This document shows, in pieces, positions 45,911 through 53,938 of a stretch of 64,000 nucleotides of DNA. Position 1 is the first letter of the stretch. Each line of letters starts with the position of its first letter. The position numbers and the translations under genes were made by a program. A model generated the notes under the pieces. That model made no database searches. It saw only the letters and a program-made list of their open reading frames with translations, and was not told the DNA's origin. The stretch is from Psychrobacter glacincola (GTDB lineage Bacteria; Pseudomonadota; Gammaproteobacteria; Pseudomonadales; Moraxellaceae), in NCBI GenBank assembly GCA_001411745.2, contig LIQB01000003.2, forward strand, positions 468,353 through 532,352, in the 5' to 3' direction.

Positions 45911-48583
45911 GTGAGCCAGCCATTTCGCTCAGCCGATATTCGTCAAGCTTTTATCGATTTTTTCATAAGCAAGCAGCACACCCCCGTCGCCTCATCGAGT
46001 TTGATTCCACACAATGACCCGACATTGCTATTTACCAATGCCGGTATGAATCAGTTTAAAGAAACGTTTTTGGGTATGGAGCCACGTGATTATACCCGTG
46101 CGGTGACCTCGCAGAAGTGCGTACGTGCTGGCGGCAAGCATAATGATTTGGATAATGTCGGTTATACGGCGCGCCATCATACGTTCTTTGAAATGCTTGG
46201 CAACTTCTCGTTTGGCGATTATTTTAAGCAAGCCGGTATTGGCTATATTTGGGAGTTTTTAACCTCGGACGAATGGCTTGCGATTGATAAAAATCGCTTG
46301 TATGTGACCATTTATGAGACCGATGACGAAGCCTTTGATATTTGGCATAAAGACATCGGTATTCCTAGCGAGCGCATTATCCGTATTGGCGATAATAAAG
46401 GCGCGCCTTACGCCTCAGACAACTTTTGGACGATGGGTGACACTGGCCCTTGCGGCCCTTGTACCGAAGTCTTTTATGACCATGGTGCTGATATCGAAGG
46501 CGGTCTACCGGGCACACCTGAAGAAGATGGCGACCGTTATATCGAGATTTGGAACTGCGTGTTTATGCAGTTTAATCGTCAAAAAGATGGCACTATGCTA
46601 CCACTACCAGCGCCAAGCGTAGATACTGGCATGGGACTTGAGCGTATCAGCGCCATCATGCAAGGCGTCCATGGCAACTACGAGATAGATTTGTTTGTAC
46701 ACTTGATGGATGCGGCGGCTGAGATTTTAGAGATTGAAAACCAGCAACAATCGTCATTAAAAGTCATCGCTGACCATATTCGCGCCGTTTCATTTTTGAT
46801 TGCTGATGGCGTTACTCCAAGCAACGAAGGTCGTGGTTATGTACTGCGCCGTATCATTCGTCGTGCGGTGCGTCATGGCAATAAGCTTGGTGCTGACAGT
46901 GAGTTTTTCTATAAAATGGTCGAGCCCTTGGTTGCTGAAATGGGTACGGCGTATCCTGAGCTAAAAGATAAGCAAAGCGTCATTGAAAATGCCATTCAAA
47001 GAGAAGAAGCACAGTTTGCCAAAACTTTGGCACAAGGCTTACGTCTACTTGCCAGCGAACTGGAAGGTTTAAAAGATGGCGACACGCTATCTGGGGAAGC
47101 CGCATTTAAACTGTACGATACTTATGGTTTCCCGATCGATTTGACTGCGGATATCACTCGTGAGCGTGGTATTGTTATTGATGAAGCTGAATTTGATGAG
47201 CATATGCAAGCGCAACGTGAGCGTGCTCGTGATGCTGGCAAATTTGACGTTGATTATAGCAGTGTCATTCAAGTAGAAAACCCAACGACCTTTATCGGTT
47301 ATGAGCAGCTTGCAGAAGAAGGCGTCACGATTGATGCGCTGTATCAAGATGGCAGTCCAGCCGATAGCTTAGCTGAGGGCATGGAAGGCGTCGTGGTACT
47401 TGACCGTACACCGTTTTATGCTGAAGGTGGTGGTCAAGTTGGTGAGCTTGGCGAAATTCGCACCGCGACTGGCGTTTTTGAAGTGCAAGACACCAAAAAA
47501 TCTGGTCAAGCCATCATCCATTACGGTGTCGTGACCATGGGTGACATTAACACCAAACAAACAGCCGATGCGCAAGTCTTGTCCAGCATCCGTGCGGCTA
47601 GTGCTAAAAATCACTCTGCCACGCATCTATTGCATGCCGCATTAAGAGAAGTATTGGGCGACGCGGTCACGCAAAAAGGCTCGCTAGTATCAAGCGAAGT
47701 ATTACGTTTTGATTTCTCGTATGACAAGCCCGTCAGCACTGCTGAAATTACGCGCATCGAACGCTTAGTCAATGAGCAAATTCAAGCCAACACCCCTGCT
47801 CGCATCGAGAATATGTCCATCGACGAAGCGATGAAACAAGGTGCAATGGCATTGTTTGGCGAAAAATATGGCAATGACGTTCGCGTCTTAACCATGGGCA
47901 CTGACAGTATCGTCGATGGTCAGCGCAAGCCCTTCTCTATTGAGCTTTGTGGTGGTTTGCACGTTAAACGTACCGGTGATATTGGTGTGTTAAAAATTAC
48001 CAGCGAATCAGGTATCGCTGCTGGCATCCGACGTATTGAAGCTGTCACTGGCATGAATGCAATTAAAAACATTCAGCAAAGTGAGCAGCAGCTGAGTGAG
48101 CTTGCCAGTCAGCTCAAAGTAAAACGTCCTGAAGTGGCACAGCGCGTGCGTACCATGGCGGATAAGCAGCGCGAACTTGAGAAACAACTAGAGCGTTTAG
48201 AGCAAAAAATCGCCAGCGCCCAAGCAGCCAATTTACTCGATGAAGTACAGACCATCGCAGGCACGCCCGTGCTTATCAGTACCTTAAGCGGTATCGACGG
48301 CAAATCTATCCGCACCCTGATGGACGATATTAAATCTAAACTCCCTGATAGCGTGATTGTATTGATTGGTGATAAAGACGAACAGTTAGCCCTAGCCGCA
48401 AGCGTGGCAAAATCAGTCACCGCTAAAGTAAAAGCTGGTGATATCATTCGTCATTTGGCAAGTGAGCTGGGCGGTAAAGGTGGTGGCAAACCTGACTACG
48501 CACAAGGCGGCGCACCAAAGTCTGGCAACAGTACCGCGGTTATCAACGCCCTACCTGCTTGGATTGAAACTCAGCTTAGCTAG
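45911..48583 (+). CDS. alaS: Alanyl-tRNA synthetase
   Basis: An 890-residue class II synthetase starting at GTG 45911 behind AAGGAG. The aminoacylation core (1-450) has [53 protein letters not shown] and the DTGMGLERI motif 3. An editing domain holds the zinc-binding [11 protein letters not shown] and the C...H of [17 protein letters not shown]. The C-terminal C-Ala DHHA1 domain ends with [14 protein letters not shown]. It charges tRNA-Ala in the cytoplasm. Length is typical. Confidence 0.98.
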   Translation: MSQPFRSADIRQAFIDFFISKQHTPVASSSLIPHNDPTLLFTNAGMNQFKETFLGMEPRDYTRAVTSQKCVRAGGKHNDLDNVGYTARHHTFFEMLGNFSFGDYFKQAGIGYIWEFLTSDEWLAIDKNRLYVTIYETDDEAFDIWHKDIGIPSERIIRIGDNKGAPYASDNFWTMGDTGPCGPCTEVFYDHGADIEGGLPGTPEEDGDRYIEIWNCVFMQFNRQKDGTMLPLPAPSVDTGMGLERISAIMQGVHGNYEIDLFVHLMDAAAEILEIENQQQSSLKVIADHIRAVSFLIADGVTPSNEGRGYVLRRIIRRAVRHGNKLGADSEFFYKMVEPLVAEMGTAYPELKDKQSVIENAIQREEAQFAKTLAQGLRLLASELEGLKDGDTLSGEAAFKLYDTYGFPIDLTADITRERGIVIDEAEFDEHMQAQRERARDAGKFDVDYSSVIQVENPTTFIGYEQLAEEGVTIDALYQDGSPADSLAEGMEGVVVLDRTPFYAEGGGQVGELGEIRTATGVFEVQDTKKSGQAIIHYGVVTMGDINTKQTADAQVLSSIRAASAKNHSATHLLHAALREVLGDAVTQKGSLVSSEVLRFDFSYDKPVSTAEITRIERLVNEQIQANTPARIENMSIDEAMKQGAMALFGEKYGNDVRVLTMGTDSIVDGQRKPFSIELCGGLHVKRTGDIGVLKITSESGIAAGIRRIEAVTGMNAIKNIQQSEQQLSELASQLKVKRPEVAQRVRTMADKQRELEKQLERLEQKIASAQAANLLDEVQTIAGTPVLISTLSGIDGKSIRTLMDDIKSKLPDSVIVLIGDKDEQLALAASVAKSVTAKVKAGDIIRHLASELGGKGGGKPDYAQGGAPKSGNSTAVINALPAWIETQLS

Positions 48584-48908
48584 TCCTGAAAAATACATGA
48601 ATACATAGCATCACTTGGGTCTACTACGCATAAAATACGCGATTGGTTATAACGGTTATAACCAATCGCCATGTATCTAAGCGCTACGGGCACTTAACGT
48701 TGTGACGTAGATATGATATAAAGGTCAACGTTTATATGCATCGTGCGTGCATTACCTAGTCAGCACTACTGAATACATAAACGAAAAGCATGGGCGCAAT
48801 TCTTATAATACGGCTTTATCTATACAAGCATTGATTGAGCGTCACATCCGCATATTGGCTCTCATTGATGATAATAAAAGGCCATTAATGAATAATAGGT
48901 AGATTTTT
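48584..48908. other. Intergenic region alaS / lysC with long perfect inverted repeat
   Basis: This 325-bp gap contains a perfect 15-bp inverted repeat at 48639-48669 (arms GCGATTGGTTATAAC with a single central base). There is no T tract after it, so it is not a standard rho-independent terminator; it could be a regulator-binding site for lysC or a weak alaS terminator. I see no coding frame. Confidence 0.5.
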
Positions 48909-50195
48909 ATGGCGTTAATAGTACAGAAATACGGCGGCACCTCGATGGGCAGTATCGACCGCATCAAAAACGTCGCCAAACGAGTCAAACGCTGGCATGA
49001 CAACGGTCATCAAATAGTTGTTGTCGTCTCTGCTATGAGCGGCGAAACCAACCGTTTGATTGATCTAGCACGCCAAATTAGCACTCAGCCTGATCCCCGT
49101 GAATACGACCAAATGGTCTCAACCGGTGAGCAAGTATCGATTTCATTGCTTGCTATGGCGATTAAAGAGCTTGGTGTAGGCGCTCGTTCATTTACTGGTC
49201 GTCAAGTCGCGATTAAAACGGACAATGCCCACAATAAAGCCCGTATCGAAAGCATCGATGACAAAAATATCCGTGAGCAACTTGATGCAGGCAATGTCGT
49301 CATCGTCGCAGGCTTTCAAGGTATTGATGACGAAGGCAACGCGACCACATTAGGGCGCGGCGGCTCTGATACCACAGGTGTCGCTATTGCTGCTGCCTTG
49401 GGTGCTGATGAATGTCAGATTTATACCGATGTTGATGGCGTTTATACCACTGACCCTCGTGTAACCTCAAAAGCCAAAAAACTTGAAAAAATTACCTTTG
49501 AAGAAATGCTGGAGATGGCAAGTCTTGGCTCTAAGATTTTACAGATTCGTTCGGTAGAATTCGCGGGTAAATATGGTGTACCACTGCGCGTATTATCTAG
49601 CTTTGATGAAAACAACGATGGTAGCTTCGACCAAGAATTTCAAGACAATGTCGGCACCTTAATTACGATAGACGAAGGAGACAATATGGAACAGGCAATC
49701 ATCTCAGGTATCGCTTTTAATCGAGACGAAGCAAAAATAGTCGTGCGCGGTGTACCTGATCATCCTGGTATTGCCTCTGCTATCCTAAGCCCGATTGGTC
49801 GTGCCAATATTGAAATTGATATGATAGTGCAAAACCTCTCTACCAATGGCACCACCGACTTTACTTTTACTGTCAACCGTACTGACATGGACAAAACCAT
49901 GAAAGTACTGGAAAATGAAGTCAAAGATGAGATCGGTGCTAAAGAGATATTGGCTAATGATGAAGTCGTTAAAGTCTCTTTAGTCGGCGTCGGCATGCGC
50001 TCTCATGCTGGTGTTGCGAGCCTCATGTTCCAAACGCTTGCTGAAAACAATATCAATATTCAAATGATATCAACCAGCGAAATCAAAGTGTCTGTCCTTA
50101 TCCAAGAACAGTATTTAGAAAAAGCCGTTAAATCACTACATACCGCATTTGGTCTGGATCGTGAAGATGGCGAAAGTAAAATCGCTGGGCTATAA
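48909..50195 (+). CDS. lysC: Aspartate kinase, alpha subunit (full length)
   Basis: A 428-residue aspartokinase of the monofunctional alpha/beta type. The kinase domain (1-about 250) has VQKYGGTSMG, VSAMSGETNRL, GFQGIDDEGNATTLGRGGSDTTGVAIA and DGVYTTDPR. Two ACT domains (about 265-420) follow, containing GIASAILSPIGRANIEIDMIVQN and NINIQMISTSEIKVSVLI; these bind Lys/Thr for feedback control in relatives. It phosphorylates aspartate at the head of the Lys, Met and Thr pathways. An in-frame internal start encodes the beta subunit. Confidence 0.97.
   Translation: MALIVQKYGGTSMGSIDRIKNVAKRVKRWHDNGHQIVVVVSAMSGETNRLIDLARQISTQPDPREYDQMVSTGEQVSISLLAMAIKELGVGARSFTGRQVAIKTDNAHNKARIESIDDKNIREQLDAGNVVIVAGFQGIDDEGNATTLGRGGSDTTGVAIAAALGADECQIYTDVDGVYTTDPRVTSKAKKLEKITFEEMLEMASLGSKILQIRSVEFAGKYGVPLRVLSSFDENNDGSFDQEFQDNVGTLITIDEGDNMEQAIISGIAFNRDEAKIVVRGVPDHPGIASAILSPIGRANIEIDMIVQNLSTNGTTDFTFTVNRTDMDKTMKVLENEVKDEIGAKEILANDEVVKVSLVGVGMRSHAGVASLMFQTLAENNINIQMISTSEIKVSVLIQEQYLEKAVKSLHTAFGLDREDGESKIAGL
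49686..50195 (+). CDS. Internal start for aspartokinase beta subunit
   Basis: In the same frame as lysC, ATG 49686 is preceded by AAGGAG at 49675-49680 with a 5-base spacer. Translation from it would give a 169-residue protein consisting of just the two ACT domains (MEQAIISGIAF...). Several monofunctional aspartokinases (Corynebacterium, Bacillus, Pseudomonas type) make alpha2beta2 enzymes from such an in-frame start, so this is likely real and not a coincidence. No experiment supports it here. Confidence 0.7.
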   Translation: MEQAIISGIAFNRDEAKIVVRGVPDHPGIASAILSPIGRANIEIDMIVQNLSTNGTTDFTFTVNRTDMDKTMKVLENEVKDEIGAKEILANDEVVKVSLVGVGMRSHAGVASLMFQTLAENNINIQMISTSEIKVSVLIQEQYLEKAVKSLHTAFGLDREDGESKIAGL

Positions 50196-50564
50196 CTTAT
50201 TTTAAAACGCTTAGAATAATCGATTTAGCATTAACAGTTATGCATTAAGTCAGTATCAATTACTTTCAACAATGTATTAATTTAAATAGGGTCTTTTTAG
50301 ATCCTATTTTTATTTTTTATTATTGCTAGGGTGAGTATTTACCCAATAGTTTTGTGAAAACCCGTGACAGTCTCTGTTATGCCCCCTATAATGGGGCTTT
50401 CATTTGGGCTAAATGAATCTACCTATCATTACCGCTATTGGCACAATAGTAAGCATTGTGGTTGTCATTGATACATTGTCTTTCTAGTGCTGCGGTAATG
50501 TCCTGCAATTGAGAAGTAATCTGATGAGTAATAATTTGTTGATGCGACATAAGGAGTGTGACGC
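50196..50564. other. Intergenic region lysC / csrA
   Basis: This 369-bp gap holds a weak lysC terminator at about 50284-50318 (AAATAGGGTCT / AGATCCTATTT then T run) and a small hairpin GCCCC...GGGGC at 50380-50399. The csrA ribosome-binding site AAGGAG lies just before 50565 and includes the GGA core that CsrA itself can bind, so autoregulation is possible. Nothing else is recognisable. Confidence 0.5.
50284..50318 (+). terminator. Probable terminator of lysC
   Basis: Stem AAATAGGGTCT / AGATCCTATTT with one mismatch, followed by a T-rich run. It lies about 90 bp after the lysC stop. Confidence 0.6.
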
Positions 50565-50810
50565 ATGTTAATTTTGACACGCCGCGTGGGCGAAACGCTA
50601 ATGATTGGTGATGAGGTCAGTGTGACTGTCCTAGGTGTCAAAGGCAATCAAGTACGTATCGGTGTCAATGCACCGAAAGATATTGCCGTACACCGCGAAG
50701 AGATTTACCAACGTATTCAGCATGAGCGTTCTGTACAGTCGCAAATGCAACATCTTGAGCAGGGCAATTTTGCGCCTTCATTTGATGACGAAGACTATTT
50801 CAATCGCTAA
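50565..50810 (+). CDS. csrA: Carbon storage regulator CsrA (RsmA)
   Basis: An 81-residue CsrA. The conserved core is [39 protein letters not shown] (in pieces: [25 protein letters not shown]) followed by [12 protein letters not shown], which carries the RNA-binding strand and the Val-His-Arg-Glu-Glu loop. The C-terminal tail is longer than E. coli CsrA by about 20 residues and acidic. It represses or activates mRNAs by binding GGA motifs near ribosome-binding sites; its own SD overlaps such a motif. Confidence 0.96.
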   Translation: MLILTRRVGETLMIGDEVSVTVLGVKGNQVRIGVNAPKDIAVHREEIYQRIQHERSVQSQMQHLEQGNFAPSFDDEDYFNR

Positions 50811-50854
50811 GTTACATACTTTCACTTTTTAATCTGCTCTGAGGTCATTTATTT

Positions 50855-51229
50855 ATGAGTATCCGCCAATCAGATGTATCGGCTCTACTTAATGGTTTGG
50901 ATAAAAAAGCCATTGGATTCAATGATGTCATCAGTTTTATTGATGATTTTTATCGCTACGCACCTGCCCCGTTTGTGAACGGTATGGTACACAATGCAGC
51001 TGGTGAAAATGAAGGTAGTGCGAAAATTTTTGGCTTTGCCAAGCACCATGGTCTGAATCAATTGGACACGCTAAAACTGTTTGGCGAGCATTATGCCAAA
51101 GTTCAAGCAACTCCTAACGGTACTGACCATGCCAATATCCGCAATTTTTTACATTGGGGCTGGCAAGGGTTTTTGATGCAAAAAAACCCATTAACGGTTC
51201 GCCCTAGTGTTGATACGACGGCGCTTTAA
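50855..51229 (+). CDS. HopJ-family protein
   Basis: A 124-residue protein matching the HopJ type III effector family by IGFNDVISFIDDFYRYAPAPFVNG, NEGSAKIFGFAKHHGLNQLDTLKLFGEHY and HANIRNFLHWGWQGF. Despite the family name it is common in non-pathogens as a small cytoplasmic protein of unknown function; no secretion signal is visible. It follows csrA by 44 bp and ends before a strong terminator, so the two could be co-transcribed. Confidence 0.85.
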   Translation: MSIRQSDVSALLNGLDKKAIGFNDVISFIDDFYRYAPAPFVNGMVHNAAGENEGSAKIFGFAKHHGLNQLDTLKLFGEHYAKVQATPNGTDHANIRNFLHWGWQGFLMQKNPLTVRPSVDTTAL

Positions 51230-51255
51230 AAAGTTATTAAAAGTTATTAAATAAG

Positions 51256-51287
51256 AAAAGGCCACGCTGATTAGCGTGGCCTTTTTT
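51256..51287. terminator. Terminator between the HopJ-family gene and the YeaC-like gene
   Basis: Stem AAAAGGCCACGCT / AGCGTGGCCTTTT, loop of 4 nt, T run on both strands. It sits between convergent genes. Confidence 0.95.
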
Positions 51288-51325
51288 ATGTGCTTCATTT
51301 TTTATCATAAAACTTAGCCATCAGC

Positions 51326-51637
51326 CTATTTATCACGAAACTTGACGGGTTGGACTGCGCCTTTCGGATTAGGCATGTTTGGATAATGATGCTCATGCTC
51401 GACATCACATTCTGCCCCGACGATAGAACCATCGTCTTTGACTGGCTTATGAATATAGCCTGTGCGCTCAGCAGGTGGTAGATGCTCGTGCTCCCACACC
51501 ATCACCGCTTGCATACAGGTCTCGCGCTGCTCAGCGGTCAGCTTGCGACCATCAGGCCACTTACCCAACTCAATCGCCATGCGGAATTTATCCACCACTT
51601 CTGGCGTTAAACTTGCTAATATCGTTTGCTTATCCAT
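51326..51637 (-). CDS. YeaC-like DUF1315 protein
   Basis: A 103-residue protein with the DUF1315 (YeaC) pattern: LTPEVVDKFRMAIELGKWPDGRKLTAEQRETCMQAVMVWEH in short blocks and a His/Glu-rich C-terminus (EHEHHYPN). The family is conserved in gammaproteobacteria but has no assigned function. It lies 67 bp downstream of nadK on the same strand and may be co-transcribed with it. Confidence 0.85.
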   Translation of the reverse strand: MDKQTILASLTPEVVDKFRMAIELGKWPDGRKLTAEQRETCMQAVMVWEHEHLPPAERTGYIHKPVKDDGSIVGAECDVEHEHHYPNMPNPKGAVQPVKFRDK

Positions 51638-51704
51638 CCTGCCTATTCTCCACTACTATTTTTTATAACATATTTTTTATAACGTTTTTATATAAAAGAG
51701 ACAC

Positions 51705-52724
51705 TTATTCGTCGTCCATAATATCATCATCCACGTCAAGACTGAATTCCTCAGCATGGACGTTCCAGTGCAATTTAGTGCGACAAGCTTCATAAAAATC
51801 AAACCCTGGCGGGTGCAATAAAGTAAGCTTATCTGGATGCTTACGAATATAGAGCCGTTGCTCCTGCTCAAGTGGCACGCTTGGCTTGCCGTCGGCACTG
51901 ACCATCGGCTGAGTGCGATTGTCTTCATGAATGCGAATGCATACTTCGCTATTACCGCTCACCACAATCGGTCTGCTAGACAGCGTATGGGGATGCATGG
52001 GCACCAAACAGATAGCATCCATACTCGGATGAATAATGGGACCGCCGCCAGAGAGTGCATAGGCCGTTGAACCGGTAGGCGTTGCTGCAATCAAACCATC
52101 ACTATGCTGACGATAGACATCTTGACCATCGATTTTCATCTGAAAATCAATCATATGAACCGATTTTCCCGCATGCAATACGATATCATTGAGCGCCATG
52201 TCTTCATGAATGATAGTACGCCCTTCTCGTATCTCCATCGTTAATAGAAAACGATGATCCAACTGATAATCACCCATCAGGACTTGGCGCAATTTAAACG
52301 CCGCTTCATCAGGTTTTACATCCGCTAAGAAACCAAGCCGACCACGGTTGACGCCAAGTACAGGCACACGGTAGCGTGCCAACGCTTCAGCCGCGTGCAA
52401 TATCGAGCCATCACCGCCAACAACGATGACCAAATCACAAATCTCACCAATCAAACTACGCTTAACGATTTTGACCTTTTCAATCTCAGTAAGGTTCAAA
52501 GTGGGCAAGTTCGCCGTTTGCACATCCATAATCAATGTGAGATTCATCTCATTGATAGTCTGGGCAATTTGCACCAAGCTTTGAGTGACACTGCGTTTAC
52601 CAGCGCGACCCATGAGCCCAATGCGCCTAAAAGCAGGGTTTTTGATAGCGTGGAACAGCTCTGATTCATGTAAGTGCGGCAATCTTGCGGATTGCGCTGA
52701 GTTTTCCATAAAACGACTCGGCAT
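51705..52724 (-). CDS. nadK: NAD kinase
   Basis: A 339-residue NAD kinase. The N-terminal Rossmann-like part has RIGLMGRAGKRSV and a dinucleotide-binding GGDG motif (VVVGGDGSILHAAEAL) with NRGRLGFLADV. The central beta domain has QHSDGLIAATPTGSTAYALSGGGPIIHP and LVPMHPHTLSSRPIVVS. It phosphorylates NAD to NADP in the cytoplasm. The N-terminus is about 30 residues longer than in E. coli. It is divergent from the YccA-like gene. Confidence 0.97.
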   Translation of the reverse strand: MPSRFMENSAQSARLPHLHESELFHAIKNPAFRRIGLMGRAGKRSVTQSLVQIAQTINEMNLTLIMDVQTANLPTLNLTEIEKVKIVKRSLIGEICDLVIVVGGDGSILHAAEALARYRVPVLGVNRGRLGFLADVKPDEAAFKLRQVLMGDYQLDHRFLLTMEIREGRTIIHEDMALNDIVLHAGKSVHMIDFQMKIDGQDVYRQHSDGLIAATPTGSTAYALSGGGPIIHPSMDAICLVPMHPHTLSSRPIVVSGNSEVCIRIHEDNRTQPMVSADGKPSVPLEQEQRLYIRKHPDKLTLLHPPGFDFYEACRTKLHWNVHAEEFSLDVDDDIMDDE

Positions 52725-53008
52725 AACGGTAAAGTACTCGCCAATGATAGCGATAAACGAGCGTTTAGACTAGCATGTTTATGAATTATCGTTGTTAACT
52801 GTCGTAATCAACCCCATATAAAAGCCATCGCACGTTACTCTTAAACGTGTTTTTTTAGCTAAGCAATACGCCAAAATACATCAACTAATAATAGCTCCAT
52901 AAGGTCGTGAAGCCTTGATGGCTGTCACGTAAACACAGTTGACAATAATGGCGGTTTTGCTAAAGTAGCTAGCATTACTATTATTTATATTTTATTAAGG
53001 ACAACTTT

Positions 53009-53731
53009 ATGGCCAATCCTATTGTCAGTCGCGCAGAACTTGCGATCGGCGGTAAGCCAATGACGGTCAAGGGCGTGATTCAAAAGACCAGTCTATTACT
53101 TGGATTATCTGCGATCACTGGTGTGGGCTTTTTCTTTTATGCCCTTATGGCAGGTTTGTCGCAAGGCTTTATTACGATGGCCGCCTTCGGCAGTATGTTT
53201 GCCGCTTTTGGTCTCGCGCTTTTTATCACTTTTAAACCACATAAGGCCAAAACCTTTGCGGTGCCTTATGCACTGTTAGAAGGCATATTTTTAGGCGGCA
53301 TCTCGCTGTTCTTTATGCGGATGTATCCGAGTGTACCAGTGACCGCTATGTGTGCCACTTTTGTGACGGCAGCCGTTATGCTAGGGCTATATCGCTCAGG
53401 TCTGGTCAAGGTGACTGAAAAGTTCCGCTCAATTGTGACCTCAGCATTGATTGCGATTATGCTGGTTTATGTGGCGCAATGGGTACTTTCTTTAGCGTTT
53501 GGTTCAAGCTTACCCTTCTTATTTGAAGGTGGCGCTATCGCTATCGGCTTTAGCTTATTTGTGATTATCATCGCCTCTTTTACGCTTTTACTAGACTTCG
53601 ATAATATCGATCGCGGTGTGGCAATGGGCGTCTCTGAAGACTACGAATGGTTATTTAGTATTGGTATTCTTGCCACGCTCGTGTGGATGTACATTGAATT
53701 TATGCGTCTGCTTAGCTACTTACAAGACTAA
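53009..53731 (+). CDS. Bax inhibitor-1/YccA family membrane protein
   Basis: A 240-residue protein with seven membrane segments: from SLLLGLSAITGVGFFFYALM through LEGIFLGGISLFFMRMYP and IVTSALIAIMLVYVAQWVL, ending GVAMGVSEDYEWLFSIGILATLVWMYIEFMRLL. The C-terminal aspartates (LDFDNIDRG...EDYEW) match the TMBIM/YccA Asp pair proposed to bind calcium or protons. In E. coli YccA modulates FtsH. Here it is a single gene with AAGGA upstream and its own terminator. Confidence 0.92.
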   Translation: MANPIVSRAELAIGGKPMTVKGVIQKTSLLLGLSAITGVGFFFYALMAGLSQGFITMAAFGSMFAAFGLALFITFKPHKAKTFAVPYALLEGIFLGGISLFFMRMYPSVPVTAMCATFVTAAVMLGLYRSGLVKVTEKFRSIVTSALIAIMLVYVAQWVLSLAFGSSLPFLFEGGAIAIGFSLFVIIIASFTLLLDFDNIDRGVAMGVSEDYEWLFSIGILATLVWMYIEFMRLLSYLQD

Positions 53732-53760
53732 TTTAAAAACCAGCTAATCTTCATTTAAAT

Positions 53761-53803
53761 AAAAAACCGCCTTATCTATTCATATAGTTAAAGGCGGTTT
53801 TTT
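53761..53803. terminator. Terminator after the Bax-inhibitor-like gene
   Basis: Stem AAAAACCGCCTT / AAGGCGGTTTTT with a 19-nt loop and T run. It probably serves both convergent transcripts. Confidence 0.88.
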
Positions 53804-53938
53804 CATGGGTAAAGTTAAATACTTATGATAGACATACTGTTTGGAAAAACTTGAGCAGCAAGGAAGATGAGTCTCAGTACTACATTAATTAGTAGGCTAA
53901 GTAAGTTTGACGCAGCTAATCGTTTTTTTGAATGGGTA

